A stretch of 64,000 nucleotides of DNA from NCBI GenBank assembly GCA_022574595.1, contig JACZRS010000004.1, positions 1 to 64,000 of the forward strand. The letters run 5' to 3'. The DNA is from Planctomycetota bacterium. Lineage in GTDB: Bacteria > Planctomycetota > Phycisphaerae > Phycisphaerales > SM1A02. This document shows positions 1 through 8,477 of the stretch, piece after piece (the first letter of the stretch is position 1; each line of letters begins with the position of its first letter). The translations under genes and the position numbers were made by a program. A model generated the notes under the pieces. That model was not told where the DNA came from and searched no databases. It saw only the letters and a program-made list of their open reading frames with translations.

Positions 1-132
1 TTTGTCTTTGGCACAGGTTTTGACGAGATCATTCTAGTAGTTCCACTGCCATTGCCACTAGCAATGGCTGCAGCAGGATTGGGAATTGTCGCTGTATTTC
101 GACGCAGACTTACCGCATTAGCTGGTGTGTAG
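1..132 (+). CDS. C-terminal end of an exosortase-sorted (VPLP-type PEP-CTERM) protein, 5' truncated by window edge
   Basis: The reading frame is open from base 1 and stops at the TAG at 130-132, giving the last 43 residues of a protein. The tail has the three-part architecture of exosortase substrates: a short motif (VVPLPLPLA), a hydrophobic helix of about 18 residues rich in Ala, Gly and Leu, and a basic end (FRRRLTALAGV). The same layout, with VPLP in place of the classical VPEP, ends the complete gene at 2337-3071, so the two are probably processed by the same exosortase (12954-13835). The body of the protein, and therefore its function, lies outside the window. Confidence 0.75.
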   Translation, partial: FVFGTGFDEIILVVPLPLPLAMAAAGLGIVAVFRRRLTALAGV

Positions 133-355
133 TTTAGCCAACTAGATCTAAGACCTCACTTATCAAGCTCACTATCTGTAGCTGTGCGCGATTATAATAG
201 CGTCGAGTCCTAAGCTGATTATCGGATGGACTATCAAAGCATATATTAATATCAAGATCAATTGTGTATACACTCAACCAGGAGATTTACAAGCGCAAAC
301 TTTAGAAGTTACACCTCTACGGCTAAGTCTGCTGTAAAGCATGCCGAAACAATAA

Positions 356-1543
356 GTGCCACTTTATTTGGCTATGAGAGGGGAATTATTGTTGCTTGTG
401 AAACCGCAAAATCGCAAACTGGCCTGCTGGATGATTTCTGTTTCGGTTTTGCTGTTGCCTAACAATCCAGTGCCAGGGCAAGATCCGCAGCCACATAATA
501 TCAAGTTAGAATTTGAAGCGCGATTAGCAGAGAGTTCTAATCAGGGATCAAGTGCTCAAATTCAATTGGCTGACTGGGCAGCGAAGAATGATCTTAACTC
601 CCAAGCGGAAAATCTGTACAGAGATGTTCTAAAAAAAGATCCATTAAATAATAGTGCATATCACGGATTAGTGCGGTTATCAAAAAGCCAGCCATTGGAA
701 GGTAATTCGAACACATTCATATCGACACGCCAACTACTACCAAAAAACTTTCGCATACACGAATCCAAGAATTACATCACTATATCAAATGCAAATTCCC
801 GATGGACTCGAACGCAAGCGAATCGACTGGAGCGGACCTACGAGCAGTTCCTGCGCTATACCAAGAAACTGAAATTAAAGCCATTGCCTCTTAAACAGAA
901 GCTAGTATGCGTTCTTTTTAAGAGCCGCTCGGAATATCAGGCCTTTGCACTAAAGCACGATCAATTAAATCTTCATTCGTGGAATTTGGGTTACTACTCA
1001 CCTCTAAATGACCGCATTGTATTATTCGATGGTCGTTCTGAGGTAGATGCAGATGAGTTCACTGACAATAGAATAATAGCTACGACCATTCATGAAGCTG
1101 TTCATCAACTTCACTTTCACACCGGCGTGATGAACATTCATATTCAATATCCTTTGTGGCTTTGTGAAGGACTTGCGACAAACTTTGAATCCAATTCAAC
1201 TAAACGAGCTTTCGGTCCAGAACAGGATTTCCAACCACGTAGAGAACACTTTCGTTCGTTAGTTGATAGCAATAAATTGCTACCCTTGAAATCGCTAGTG
1301 CAGCTTGACGCTCTGCCTGATACTAGCCAACAAACTAGCTTCACGATATATAATCAGAGCTATGCGTTAGTTTGCTGGTTGATTAAAAAGCGTCCTAAAG
1401 AATTCAGCAATTATCTAATGATGTTACGATCGGAGCCGCCCGGCCGACCAACAGGCAAACGGCATTTAGAACTGTTCGAGAAGGCGTTTGGAGACACAAT
1501 TATATTGCAGAAGCAGTGGCTTAACTATGAAGCCAAGGAGTAG
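356..1543 (+). CDS. Secreted HExxH peptidase-like protein (DUF1570/peptidase MA-like)
   Basis: A protein of up to 395 residues with a hydrophobic N-terminal stretch (about residues 22-38, ending near PVPGQ) that looks like a signal peptide, one TPR-like helical pair around residues 60-100, and a C-terminal metallopeptidase-like domain. The motif HEAVHQLHFHTG near residue 245 matches the HExxH zinc-binding signature, followed by WLCEGLATNFE, where the Glu is the expected third ligand, as in DUF1570/gluzincin-like proteins. The longest start is a GTG at 356. A purine-rich AGAGGGGA at 377-384 makes an internal TTG or GTG between 389 and 398 more likely, which would place the signal peptide at the N-terminus. 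It is followed 3 bp later by a lipoprotein gene, so the two are probably co-transcribed. The substrate is unknown and proteolysis is not proven. Confidence 0.7.
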   Translation: MPLYLAMRGELLLLVKPQNRKLACWMISVSVLLLPNNPVPGQDPQPHNIKLEFEARLAESSNQGSSAQIQLADWAAKNDLNSQAENLYRDVLKKDPLNNSAYHGLVRLSKSQPLEGNSNTFISTRQLLPKNFRIHESKNYITISNANSRWTRTQANRLERTYEQFLRYTKKLKLKPLPLKQKLVCVLFKSRSEYQAFALKHDQLNLHSWNLGYYSPLNDRIVLFDGRSEVDADEFTDNRIIATTIHEAVHQLHFHTGVMNIHIQYPLWLCEGLATNFESNSTKRAFGPEQDFQPRREHFRSLVDSNKLLPLKSLVQLDALPDTSQQTSFTIYNQSYALVCWLIKKRPKEFSNYLMMLRSEPPGRPTGKRHLELFEKAFGDTIILQKQWLNYEAKE

Positions 1544-1546
1544 ATC

Positions 1547-2089
1547 ATGAGGCGAATAATTGCATTAGGAATGATCCTTGTAAGCAGCTTTTTCTTCCAA
1601 GCAGGGTGTGCAGTTTATAGAGCATATCCAGGCGAAAAACTGCCAAGATCAGAGGTCGCAGTATTAAACGTACCATGGACAAATATCGTAATAGATGGTT
1701 CTCCTATACAGGAAAAATATGTGAGTAAGATCGAACTATTGCCAGGTTCACACATAATCCAATGGGAATATGTCTATCTCAATGATGTACGAGAACTGAA
1801 GCAGCTAGAGTTTGTTGTCGAAGCAAATCACCGATATCAGTTGGGCCAGCGCTTTTTCCCAGCTAATGGGTTTGATGGCGTTATTGGACTAGTTGCAGAC
1901 CTTGCGGTAGATACAGCTCTGTTGCCTTTAAAGCTGTTTATTGAGGAAAGTGAGCCCATAGAGGCCCCCAAAGGGGAGTATTACAAGTGGATAACAGAGC
2001 AGCGAACCAAGCATATCATAGCAGGAATGGCTCCAAACATCGTTCAAGGACACCAGGAAATCACCTATGTTCCCATTGAAACACCTTGA
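1547..2089 (+). CDS. Probable lipoprotein of unknown function
   Basis: A 180-residue protein starting with a basic, hydrophobic signal (MRRIIALGMILVSSFFFQ) that ends at AGC. This resembles a lipobox with an atypical Gln at the -3 position; the mature protein would begin with Cys20. The rest is a compact, probably beta-rich domain without a catalytic motif that I recognise; the stretch VNVPWTNIVIDGSPI-like with EKYVSKIELLPGSH resembles PEGA-like carrier/beta-sandwich proteins, but this is only a resemblance. It begins 3 bp after the peptidase-like gene, so it probably shares its mRNA and compartment. A weak inverted repeat (CCTTGAA/TTCAAGG, 2084-2115) overlaps the end but has no T-tract. Confidence 0.6.
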   Translation: MRRIIALGMILVSSFFFQAGCAVYRAYPGEKLPRSEVAVLNVPWTNIVIDGSPIQEKYVSKIELLPGSHIIQWEYVYLNDVRELKQLEFVVEANHRYQLGQRFFPANGFDGVIGLVADLAVDTALLPLKLFIEESEPIEAPKGEYYKWITEQRTKHIIAGMAPNIVQGHQEITYVPIETP

Positions 2090-2336
2090 AACCTAGTTAT
2101 TTGGATGATTCAAGGCTTCAGAGTTTAGGGAATACCCGCATATAAATCCCCAAATTTACCCATTTATTGCTTGCAGAAGCCATCAGATTAACTATCATGG
2201 GATTACTGCATGGGACGGATTGGTTTTGGAGGCTGATCCGCTAAACAAGTATTCGTGCGGTATAGAAAGAATAAGCCCTTAAGCTCTGCACGGATGGAAG
2301 AGTTAAGTAAGGTGCTGTGTTCGGAGGAGAAGAGCA

Positions 2337-3071
2337 TTGAAACTTAAGCAATGGGGTTTGACGACATGCTTAGCACTACTCATGACTATATCAAGAGGTG
2401 CGCACGCTTCCGATATGAATCCGTTTGAATATAGCGGTAGTGCAGGCACCTTATTGGGCTTAATGCAAAATGAAATGGGTAATGGAAACGGCGGATCCGG
2501 AGTGTTTGCTGGTGCGGGCTTCGGCACCAATATGGTCAATATTTTTCTTGTAGATCTTTCCGGCGCAAGTGGCCCTCTTAGCAATGCAGGTCTAACGCTC
2601 TTTGTTATGTGGGGTAACGGAGAAAGCCCAGGATCTGAGTACAGCGCTAGCGTTTCATTTACTGATATTTTCGACATAGGAAATGAAACGGGCCCACTCG
2701 AAGGCATAGCTGAAATATTTGCTCTTGGTGAAGGCGTAGCGATCGACCAGGGCACTGTTGCACTATCATATGCTGGCGGGGATGGTGGTATTGATGGTGA
2801 AATAGACCCAAGTGATATTACTCCACGTGGATTCGCTATTACTAACCTTCAAAGTATGAGTGAGGGCGAACTCATTGTAGCTTTCGAAGCTTTACAAGGT
2901 TCTATTCAAGATGTCGGCCTGTTTAACTTTGGCAATTCTAATCCAGATATGCTTTACGGTAATTTGCAACTTCAGCTACCTATCTTGATGGTGCCACTAC
3001 CACCACCACTGGGCTTAGCACTTGCTGGTCTTATTGGCGTGGTAATACTAAGACGACGGCTATGTCATTAG
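2337..3071 (+). CDS. Exosortase-sorted extracellular protein with VPLP-type PEP-CTERM tail
   Basis: A 244-residue secreted protein. It starts at a TTG preceded by a strong ribosome-binding site (GGAGGAGA at 2322-2329), and residues 1-24 form a signal peptide ending at AHAS. The middle is a low-cysteine, Gly/Asn-rich, beta-type domain with no enzymatic motif. The last 30 residues form the sorting signal: VPLPPPLG, a hydrophobic helix (LALAGLIGVVIL) and RRRLCH. Exosortase systems cut such tails in the inner membrane and send the body to the cell surface or polysaccharide matrix. The gene lies beside the end of the long polysaccharide operon that carries the exosortase but is transcribed toward it. 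About 250 bp of non-coding DNA upstream (2090-2336) leaves room for its own promoter; I see no clear sigma-54 or sigma-70 site there. Confidence 0.8.
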   Translation: MKLKQWGLTTCLALLMTISRGAHASDMNPFEYSGSAGTLLGLMQNEMGNGNGGSGVFAGAGFGTNMVNIFLVDLSGASGPLSNAGLTLFVMWGNGESPGSEYSASVSFTDIFDIGNETGPLEGIAEIFALGEGVAIDQGTVALSYAGGDGGIDGEIDPSDITPRGFAITNLQSMSEGELIVAFEALQGSIQDVGLFNFGNSNPDMLYGNLQLQLPILMVPLPPPLGLALAGLIGVVILRRRLCH

Positions 3072-3116
3072 TAATGCCTAGGTATCACTAGCCAAGTAAT
3101 TCTTACTAATTTTTTC
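3067..3116 (+). terminator. Candidate intrinsic terminator of the plus-strand PEP-CTERM gene
   Basis: A perfect 8-bp inverted repeat, ATTAGTAA (3067-3074) and TTACTAAT (3103-3110), encloses 28 nt and runs directly into a T6 tract on the plus strand. The stop codon of the 2337-3071 gene lies in the left arm. The stem is AT-rich and the loop long, so it may be weak. Confidence 0.45.
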
Positions 3117-3124
3117 TAGCTACC

Positions 3125-3157
3125 TACAAAAAAAGCAGGACCGATCACGAGGATCGG
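3125..3157 (-). terminator. Intrinsic terminator of the long polysaccharide operon
   Basis: On the minus strand a stem GGCCGATC/GATCGGTCC (arms at 3141-3146 and 3152-3157 plus flanking G/C pairs with one bulged base) is followed by CTGC and a run of seven T (plus-strand A7 at 3128-3134). It lies about 120 bp downstream of the last operon gene (RmlD, stop at 3277) and faces the plus-strand terminator above. Confidence 0.75.
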
Positions 3158-3276
3158 CCCCACTGGTAGGAAGAACAAAGTAAATTTGTACCAACTGACT
3201 TAGCTAAGCGTTTTCAAGAGTAACTGCTAGCCATCATTGGTGATGCTTAGCACATGCAGTAGTTTCTAAGGCATAC

Positions 3277-4188
3277 TCAAGCATTCTTTGAGATTGAATG
3301 CTTAGGGGTGATAGTCGAGTCGCCTTCATTCATCTTGCTTTCATTAATCAACTCTTTCATGCAATCTCGAAGTGCTATGTTCCAATCTCTTGGTTTACCG
3401 ATTAGCTTTATAGTTTCACCTAGATCGAGAACACCGTTACCTGGTCTTGCAGCAGGTCGTGGAAAATCGCTGGTTTTACATGGCTGCACAATGCAGTTAT
3501 TTCCCATCAAGCTAATGATTTCCTTTGCAAACTCATACCACGAACAAGAACCACCATTAGTAACATGGAAGGTTCCATGTGCACTAGATGCTAATAAGCT
3601 CAGAGTTTGCTCAGCAAGATCACAACACAATGTTGGCCGCCCGACTTGGTCCGAAACCACTTTAAGAGTATCGCGTATTTGTGATTCTCTGAAAATAGTT
3701 CGGACAAAGTTCTTACTATGCGCTGCGAACAACCAACTTGTGCGGATTATTAAATGTTTGCATCCAGTTTCTCGGATGGCTTTTTCACCAGCAAGTTTGC
3801 TTAATCCATAAATATTGCACGGACCAGGTTCATCATCAATCCGATGAGCTGCAATAGATGCTCCATTAAAAATATAATCAGTTGAATAGTGAACCAAGAG
3901 AGCGTTATTTTCTAAACAAGCTTTGGCTAGATTCTTAGGCCCGCGTTGATTTACATTCATTGCGGATTCTGAATCAGATTCTGCTCCATCAACATCTGTG
4001 TAACCACTTGAATTTATTACAACATCAAATCCGCGAATCGCTTTGCTTACCGCATCTGAATTGGTAACGTCCAGACTTTCGCAGCCGCGATAGCTATGTA
4101 GATCCATATCACGTTTAGTGCAGAATCTAACCAACTCTTGACCGAGCATGCCACTCGAACCAATAACAGCTATCCGCAGTTGGCTCAT
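3277..4188 (-). CDS. rfbD: dTDP-4-dehydrorhamnose reductase (RmlD family)
   Basis: A 303-residue extended-SDR enzyme of the RmlD family, which reduces dTDP-4-keto-L-rhamnose to dTDP-L-rhamnose with NAD(P)H in the cytoplasm. The N-terminal Rossmann motif GSSGMLGQE is at residues 10-18. The substrate-binding/catalytic elements are the STDYIFNG block and the YGLSK segment (Tyr and Lys of the YxxxK pair), and the length is normal for the family. It is the last gene of the minus-strand operon, 53 bp after the TPR gene, and is followed by an intrinsic terminator. RmlA, RmlB and RmlC are not in the window, so rhamnose precursors must come from elsewhere, or this member may act on a related keto-sugar. 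The ATG start (4186-4188) is well placed. Confidence 0.85.
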   Translation of the reverse strand: MSQLRIAVIGSSGMLGQELVRFCTKRDMDLHSYRGCESLDVTNSDAVSKAIRGFDVVINSSGYTDVDGAESDSESAMNVNQRGPKNLAKACLENNALLVHYSTDYIFNGASIAAHRIDDEPGPCNIYGLSKLAGEKAIRETGCKHLIIRTSWLFAAHSKNFVRTIFRESQIRDTLKVVSDQVGRPTLCCDLAEQTLSLLASSAHGTFHVTNGGSCSWYEFAKEIISLMGNNCIVQPCKTSDFPRPAARPGNGVLDLGETIKLIGKPRDWNIALRDCMKELINESKMNEGDSTITPKHSISKNA

Positions 4189-4241
4189 GTGTAATCTACT
4201 CTAGAAAGACAGAAGTGATTTTGTGGTTTAAGCAAAAACAT

Positions 4242-7200
4242 TTATCGTTGAGCCGATGTACTTGGCGATGGCAATTGCTCAATCAATTGTTGATGCTCAA
4301 TTTGCAAGTCAATACTTGATAGATCAGCTCTTTGCAAAATACGCTTCACACGGTTTAGCTCATTTTCCGCCCGCTCATATTTTTCTTGAGCGATTAGAAT
4401 ACGCGCTAAAGTTAATCTGAAAGTCGGACTATTTCTGAAGCTCTCAAGTGCACTATTAATTGCTTGCTCCGCCTCACTTAGCCGACCTACACCAAGCAGT
4501 GCACGTGCATGTGTATCTAGTACTTCAGAATTATTGGGACTAATTTTAATTGCACGCTGCGTTAGAATAAGTGCTTCATCATAACGCTCCCCTAGACTTA
4601 TAAGTGCATACGCAAGATTGTTAAGTGCAATTAAATGTTCGCGATCAATACTTAAAACCTTACGATAATGCTGCTCGGCACTGCTAAGATCGCCACGGCC
4701 TGCGGCAATAATGCCACGAAGTAGTTCGATGTTACTTGTACGAGCACCTTTAGCTTCAGCGGCTTGAGCAAGATCCTCCGCTCGATCATACAAAGATAAG
4801 TCTTTTATTCGTCCTGCGTAATCCGACCATGCCTTTGCCAACCTTAGATAATCAGTACGTGTCTTAAGAAACACAGGCTGCATTAACCCTAATACTTCAT
4901 AACCGTATTGAGCATCAAGTACTTTTACAAAAAGTAATAATTGATCCCACCAAATCTTGGATTCATCTGCCATCATATTTATGAGCGATCCTGCACGTGT
5001 AGAATCTCCTACCGCTAGATACACTCTAAGAAGTAACAATACTCTCTGAGGCGTCTTCAAACGCTCATTCCATATACGGTCCGCATGAGGAATTAATTGA
5101 TCGACTGCCAATGTGGGGTGTCCTAGATCAAGCTGAACAGAAGCTACAAAGGCATCCGGTTCGATACGTCTAACGCGTGTTCTTTGTCGCCAAGTCTGTG
5201 CAGCTAGTAGTGCTTCATTGAGTCGATTAGAATCACGGAGTAAGATTGCGGCCCATTGTGCGGGCTCATGTCTGCCAGGCAATTTCCTTGAGGCTTGATT
5301 TGCCAAGCGCAGTGCTTCATCAACCTGACCAGATTGCACATGTAGCATGACAGCTAGCTGCCACGCAGGCATAAATTGAGAATGTTCTTTTACAAGCTGT
5401 TGAGATAAATTAAGATCGCGCTGCGTGGGCTCAATTTCGCCATTATCATTCATAACCCTCAAGAGCAGGTTAAAGGAATCTTTCAATGGCTGGTTACCTG
5501 ATCCAAGATTATTAACCAGTTCCAAAGCTTGCTGTGGAGTTGAATCCTTTGATCCTAGTATGGCAATAGCTAATGTTGCTTGTATTGATTCGTTACTTGG
5601 CTCAATTTCTAATCCAGCTACGGCTGCTTTCTTTGCTTCTTCTGCTTGGCCTGTCGCCAGTAAAAATGAAGCTAAAGAATTCCATGCTTGAGCATTTTTT
5701 GGAGCCGTTTCAACAGCTTTGAGATAGAGTTTGTAAGCCTCATCAAAGTTGCCGTGCTTTTGGTGAAAGGCGCCGAGCAGCATATGTTCTTCACCATTAC
5801 TCCGATTTGCTGCTAAAGTTTTAATCAACTGCAATGCATATTGATACCGGCCTCTTTCAACATAAAAATCTGCTGCGATGAGAACTGCTATTTCACTCCT
5901 GTTTGAGTTACCCAAGAGTTGTTGAAATATTGCATCCGCGTCTTCTTGCTTGCCAATTTGAGCGTACATTGTTGCCAGGTCAATCATTACTGATTCATCT
6001 AGCGACTCGTCAGTGAATTGGCTGATTCTATCAATCGCGGTTTCTAGATCTCCTTGAGCCTGCAATAGCTTAATTTCCGCTAGCCTTGTTTGCGGATCAA
6101 GGCGAGGCCTTGATGCTAAGCGCTTTAGATATTCGCTTGCCTCGTCATTATCGCCAATTTGTTGCAGCAATGATATCAATCTTGGATAAAGCGATGTATC
6201 TGATGGGTACAGGTTAATTGCTCTCTTAATGTGATCTATTGCACGAGTAAGCTTAGGATCATCACCGACTAGCAGTAGCGCAGCCATTAGTGTTAGTGCG
6301 TGTTTAGAATCCCTTGTGCCTTGCAGTACATCACGTACATATTTTGTTGCACGCGCAATCTCTGCTGGATCATCTTTTTGAAAGTGATAAATATAAGTTG
6401 CTTTTGCAAGCATGGCCCGAGGTGAGTGTTCGCCTACTTGTGAAACTAGTATTTCGATTGCGGATTGAATTAATCGTGCATAATTCCAAGCTTGCGACTG
6501 ACCTAAGACAAACTCGGCAGCGGCTAATGATTTGGGTGCATTTGCTAGCAATTGAATCATTTTATCATGTGCGTCTTGATCACTAGTTACCAATAACAAA
6601 TGTACTCGTAATATTGTTATTTGAGAATCTGCTCGCTGCTTCTGTGTTGATTTAGCTACAACTCTATTAAAGAATTCTTGTGCTTCCTTACTTTGCCCAT
6701 TATGCGACAATAAGAGTGATATTTCTCCAGCGTGCGCTATAGACAGATCTGTTTGCTGCTTTGCAGTAGTTAGCAATAAATCTTCGTAGCCTAAGCGCCA
6801 TCTAAAACTCAGCTTAGTTAATAGTATATAAGTACGTGGCTTGGTTGCTTCGTCGTCAATTGCTCTTTGAATTATGCTTACTGCGTTCTCGGCAAATCCA
6901 TACCTTGCATGTATCTCAGCTAAAATGTGTATTACATCAGGGTCGTTTGGGAATTGTGCATATAGTGATTTGAACAATTGTTGCATGGTTGAAGCAGATC
7001 TGTTTTCATCATTACTTGATATACTTGCTTCAACCGCTTCATCCGTTTGCAACCAGGCTTGCCCCAAGAGGTGATATATTGAAAGTCCTGAGCCTGGAGC
7101 ACGTTGAATAACACGTTGAAGTAAACCAACTGCTTCTGCAAACTGCTCTAATTTAATCAGAGATTTAGCTTGAGCAATAGGAATAGAAATCCAGTGCGGA

Positions 7201-8477
7201 TCAATCCTTGCAGCACGCCTAAACCCAATAAGGGCGAGATCGTGTTCACCTATATGTTGATACGCCTCTGCAAGTAGAAATTCCAAGATTGCAGAATTTG
7301 GCTCTAATGCAAGTGCTTTTTGATAAGCAACAATTCCGTCAAGCCAATTTTGTTCAGACACGCTTAATCTAGCTTTGATAGCCTCGACCCAGCCTCTAGT
7401 CGAATCGCGTGTTTGGGCATCATCATCATTGGTGAGAGCTACTAGTTTATCGAGACTAATGTTTGCTTGTTCAAATTCCCCTTTAGCTGCATGAATCAGA
7501 GCTTTCCACTTCAGCAAATCAGCTGAAATATTCCCTAGTACATTCTCAGATTCGGACAATTCAGCCGAAGCGTAATCCAAGCGCATAGCCTGCCAATGCC
7601 AGCGCACCGCAGCTTCATAAACCCAAGATTGATTTGGATATTTAGTCTTTGTTGTTGCAAGAAGATCCTCAGAAAGGTCCCCTATTTCTAGAATATCAAG
7701 AAGGCTCATCATTACACTGAGGATCTGCCTTGAACCTGTTCCAAGAGAAGCTGCTTGTTCTGACTCAGTACGTGCCTCATCAATTCTTCCATAATCCTTA
7801 AGAGTTTGTGCTTTAAGAAGATAGAATCTTCCATCCACTGCCGACTCTTCTATCCACTTATCACAAAGATCAAGGATAGAATCAATATCTTCATCTTGGG
7901 CCTGCAAAGCTAGAATCTTAAGCGCTCTCCAACGCAAATCCTGCGGCTGTATTGAACTTAGCCGCTCAGCTAAATTAGCGACTTCTTCAAAAGAATTATC
8001 ACGATATGCTATCGTGGCCTTAGCCCGCAGCGCTTCGATATGGTCTTCGTCCAATGCAAGAATTCTGTCTGCGACTGATCCTAATTCTAACCAGAATCCA
8101 AGCCTAATGTAAAGCTGAAGCTGTGCATCAAGTGCTTGAAAGTTATCATTGTCATGTTCTAGTACCTTTTTATACAAATTTATTGCTGATCTTAGATGGC
8201 GATTGTTAACTTCTGATATTCGTGATCTAGTATCAGCAAACGCAAGCAATGCTTCAATATTATCTTGATTGTGGGATAACCCATAGCTCAAATCAGCAAG
8301 CGCTGCTTCATAATCTCCCCGAGCGTATGCTTCTAAACCGGTAGCGCAAGCTTGATCTGCAAGCCGCAATCTATAGACGCTTCGGAACATCCATAAAGAC
8401 GTTAAGATTGCCATTAAGACAACTACGACAACACTTACTATTACTAATCTACGTTTACCGCGAGAAGTTAAACGCAC
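4242..8477 (-). CDS. Giant membrane-anchored TPR protein of the exosortase/EPS system
   Basis: A 1,411-residue protein with a short basic start, one membrane segment at about residues 10-32 (VIVSVVVVVLMAILTSLW) and then almost entirely helical tetratricopeptide repeats to the C-terminus; motifs such as NPxxxxAWNSLASFLLATGQ and ALNNLAYALISLG are typical TPR helices. The single anchor suggests a periplasm-facing scaffold. Long TPR proteins accompany exosortase/PEP-CTERM and Wzx/Wzy export loci, where they are thought to organise the export complex; a direct counterpart is the PrsT-type TPR protein, but this one is longer and lacks an obvious lipobox. The start is a GTG at 8475-8477 with AAAGGGAT upstream, overlapping the preceding sugar transferase by 23 bp, so translation is probably coupled. 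Confidence 0.75.
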   Translation of the reverse strand: MRLTSRGKRRLVIVSVVVVVLMAILTSLWMFRSVYRLRLADQACATGLEAYARGDYEAALADLSYGLSHNQDNIEALLAFADTRSRISEVNNRHLRSAINLYKKVLEHDNDNFQALDAQLQLYIRLGFWLELGSVADRILALDEDHIEALRAKATIAYRDNSFEEVANLAERLSSIQPQDLRWRALKILALQAQDEDIDSILDLCDKWIEESAVDGRFYLLKAQTLKDYGRIDEARTESEQAASLGTGSRQILSVMMSLLDILEIGDLSEDLLATTKTKYPNQSWVYEAAVRWHWQAMRLDYASAELSESENVLGNISADLLKWKALIHAAKGEFEQANISLDKLVALTNDDDAQTRDSTRGWVEAIKARLSVSEQNWLDGIVAYQKALALEPNSAILEFLLAEAYQHIGEHDLALIGFRRAARIDPHWISIPIAQAKSLIKLEQFAEAVGLLQRVIQRAPGSGLSIYHLLGQAWLQTDEAVEASISSNDENRSASTMQQLFKSLYAQFPNDPDVIHILAEIHARYGFAENAVSIIQRAIDDEATKPRTYILLTKLSFRWRLGYEDLLLTTAKQQTDLSIAHAGEISLLLSHNGQSKEAQEFFNRVVAKSTQKQRADSQITILRVHLLLVTSDQDAHDKMIQLLANAPKSLAAAEFVLGQSQAWNYARLIQSAIEILVSQVGEHSPRAMLAKATYIYHFQKDDPAEIARATKYVRDVLQGTRDSKHALTLMAALLLVGDDPKLTRAIDHIKRAINLYPSDTSLYPRLISLLQQIGDNDEASEYLKRLASRPRLDPQTRLAEIKLLQAQGDLETAIDRISQFTDESLDESVMIDLATMYAQIGKQEDADAIFQQLLGNSNRSEIAVLIAADFYVERGRYQYALQLIKTLAANRSNGEEHMLLGAFHQKHGNFDEAYKLYLKAVETAPKNAQAWNSLASFLLATGQAEEAKKAAVAGLEIEPSNESIQATLAIAILGSKDSTPQQALELVNNLGSGNQPLKDSFNLLLRVMNDNGEIEPTQRDLNLSQQLVKEHSQFMPAWQLAVMLHVQSGQVDEALRLANQASRKLPGRHEPAQWAAILLRDSNRLNEALLAAQTWRQRTRVRRIEPDAFVASVQLDLGHPTLAVDQLIPHADRIWNERLKTPQRVLLLLRVYLAVGDSTRAGSLINMMADESKIWWDQLLLFVKVLDAQYGYEVLGLMQPVFLKTRTDYLRLAKAWSDYAGRIKDLSLYDRAEDLAQAAEAKGARTSNIELLRGIIAAGRGDLSSAEQHYRKVLSIDREHLIALNNLAYALISLGERYDEALILTQRAIKISPNNSEVLDTHARALLGVGRLSEAEQAINSALESFRNSPTFRLTLARILIAQEKYERAENELNRVKRILQRADLSSIDLQIEHQQLIEQLPSPSTSAQR

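Noticed and set aside
262-462. 66-codon ORF overlapping the start of the peptidase-like gene
   Set aside because: No signal peptide, no ribosome-binding site, and it overlaps a well supported gene in another frame.
2090-2336. Possible sigma-54 promoter of the exosortase-sorted gene
   Set aside because: No TGGCAC-N5-TTGC-like pair could be found by eye on the plus strand.
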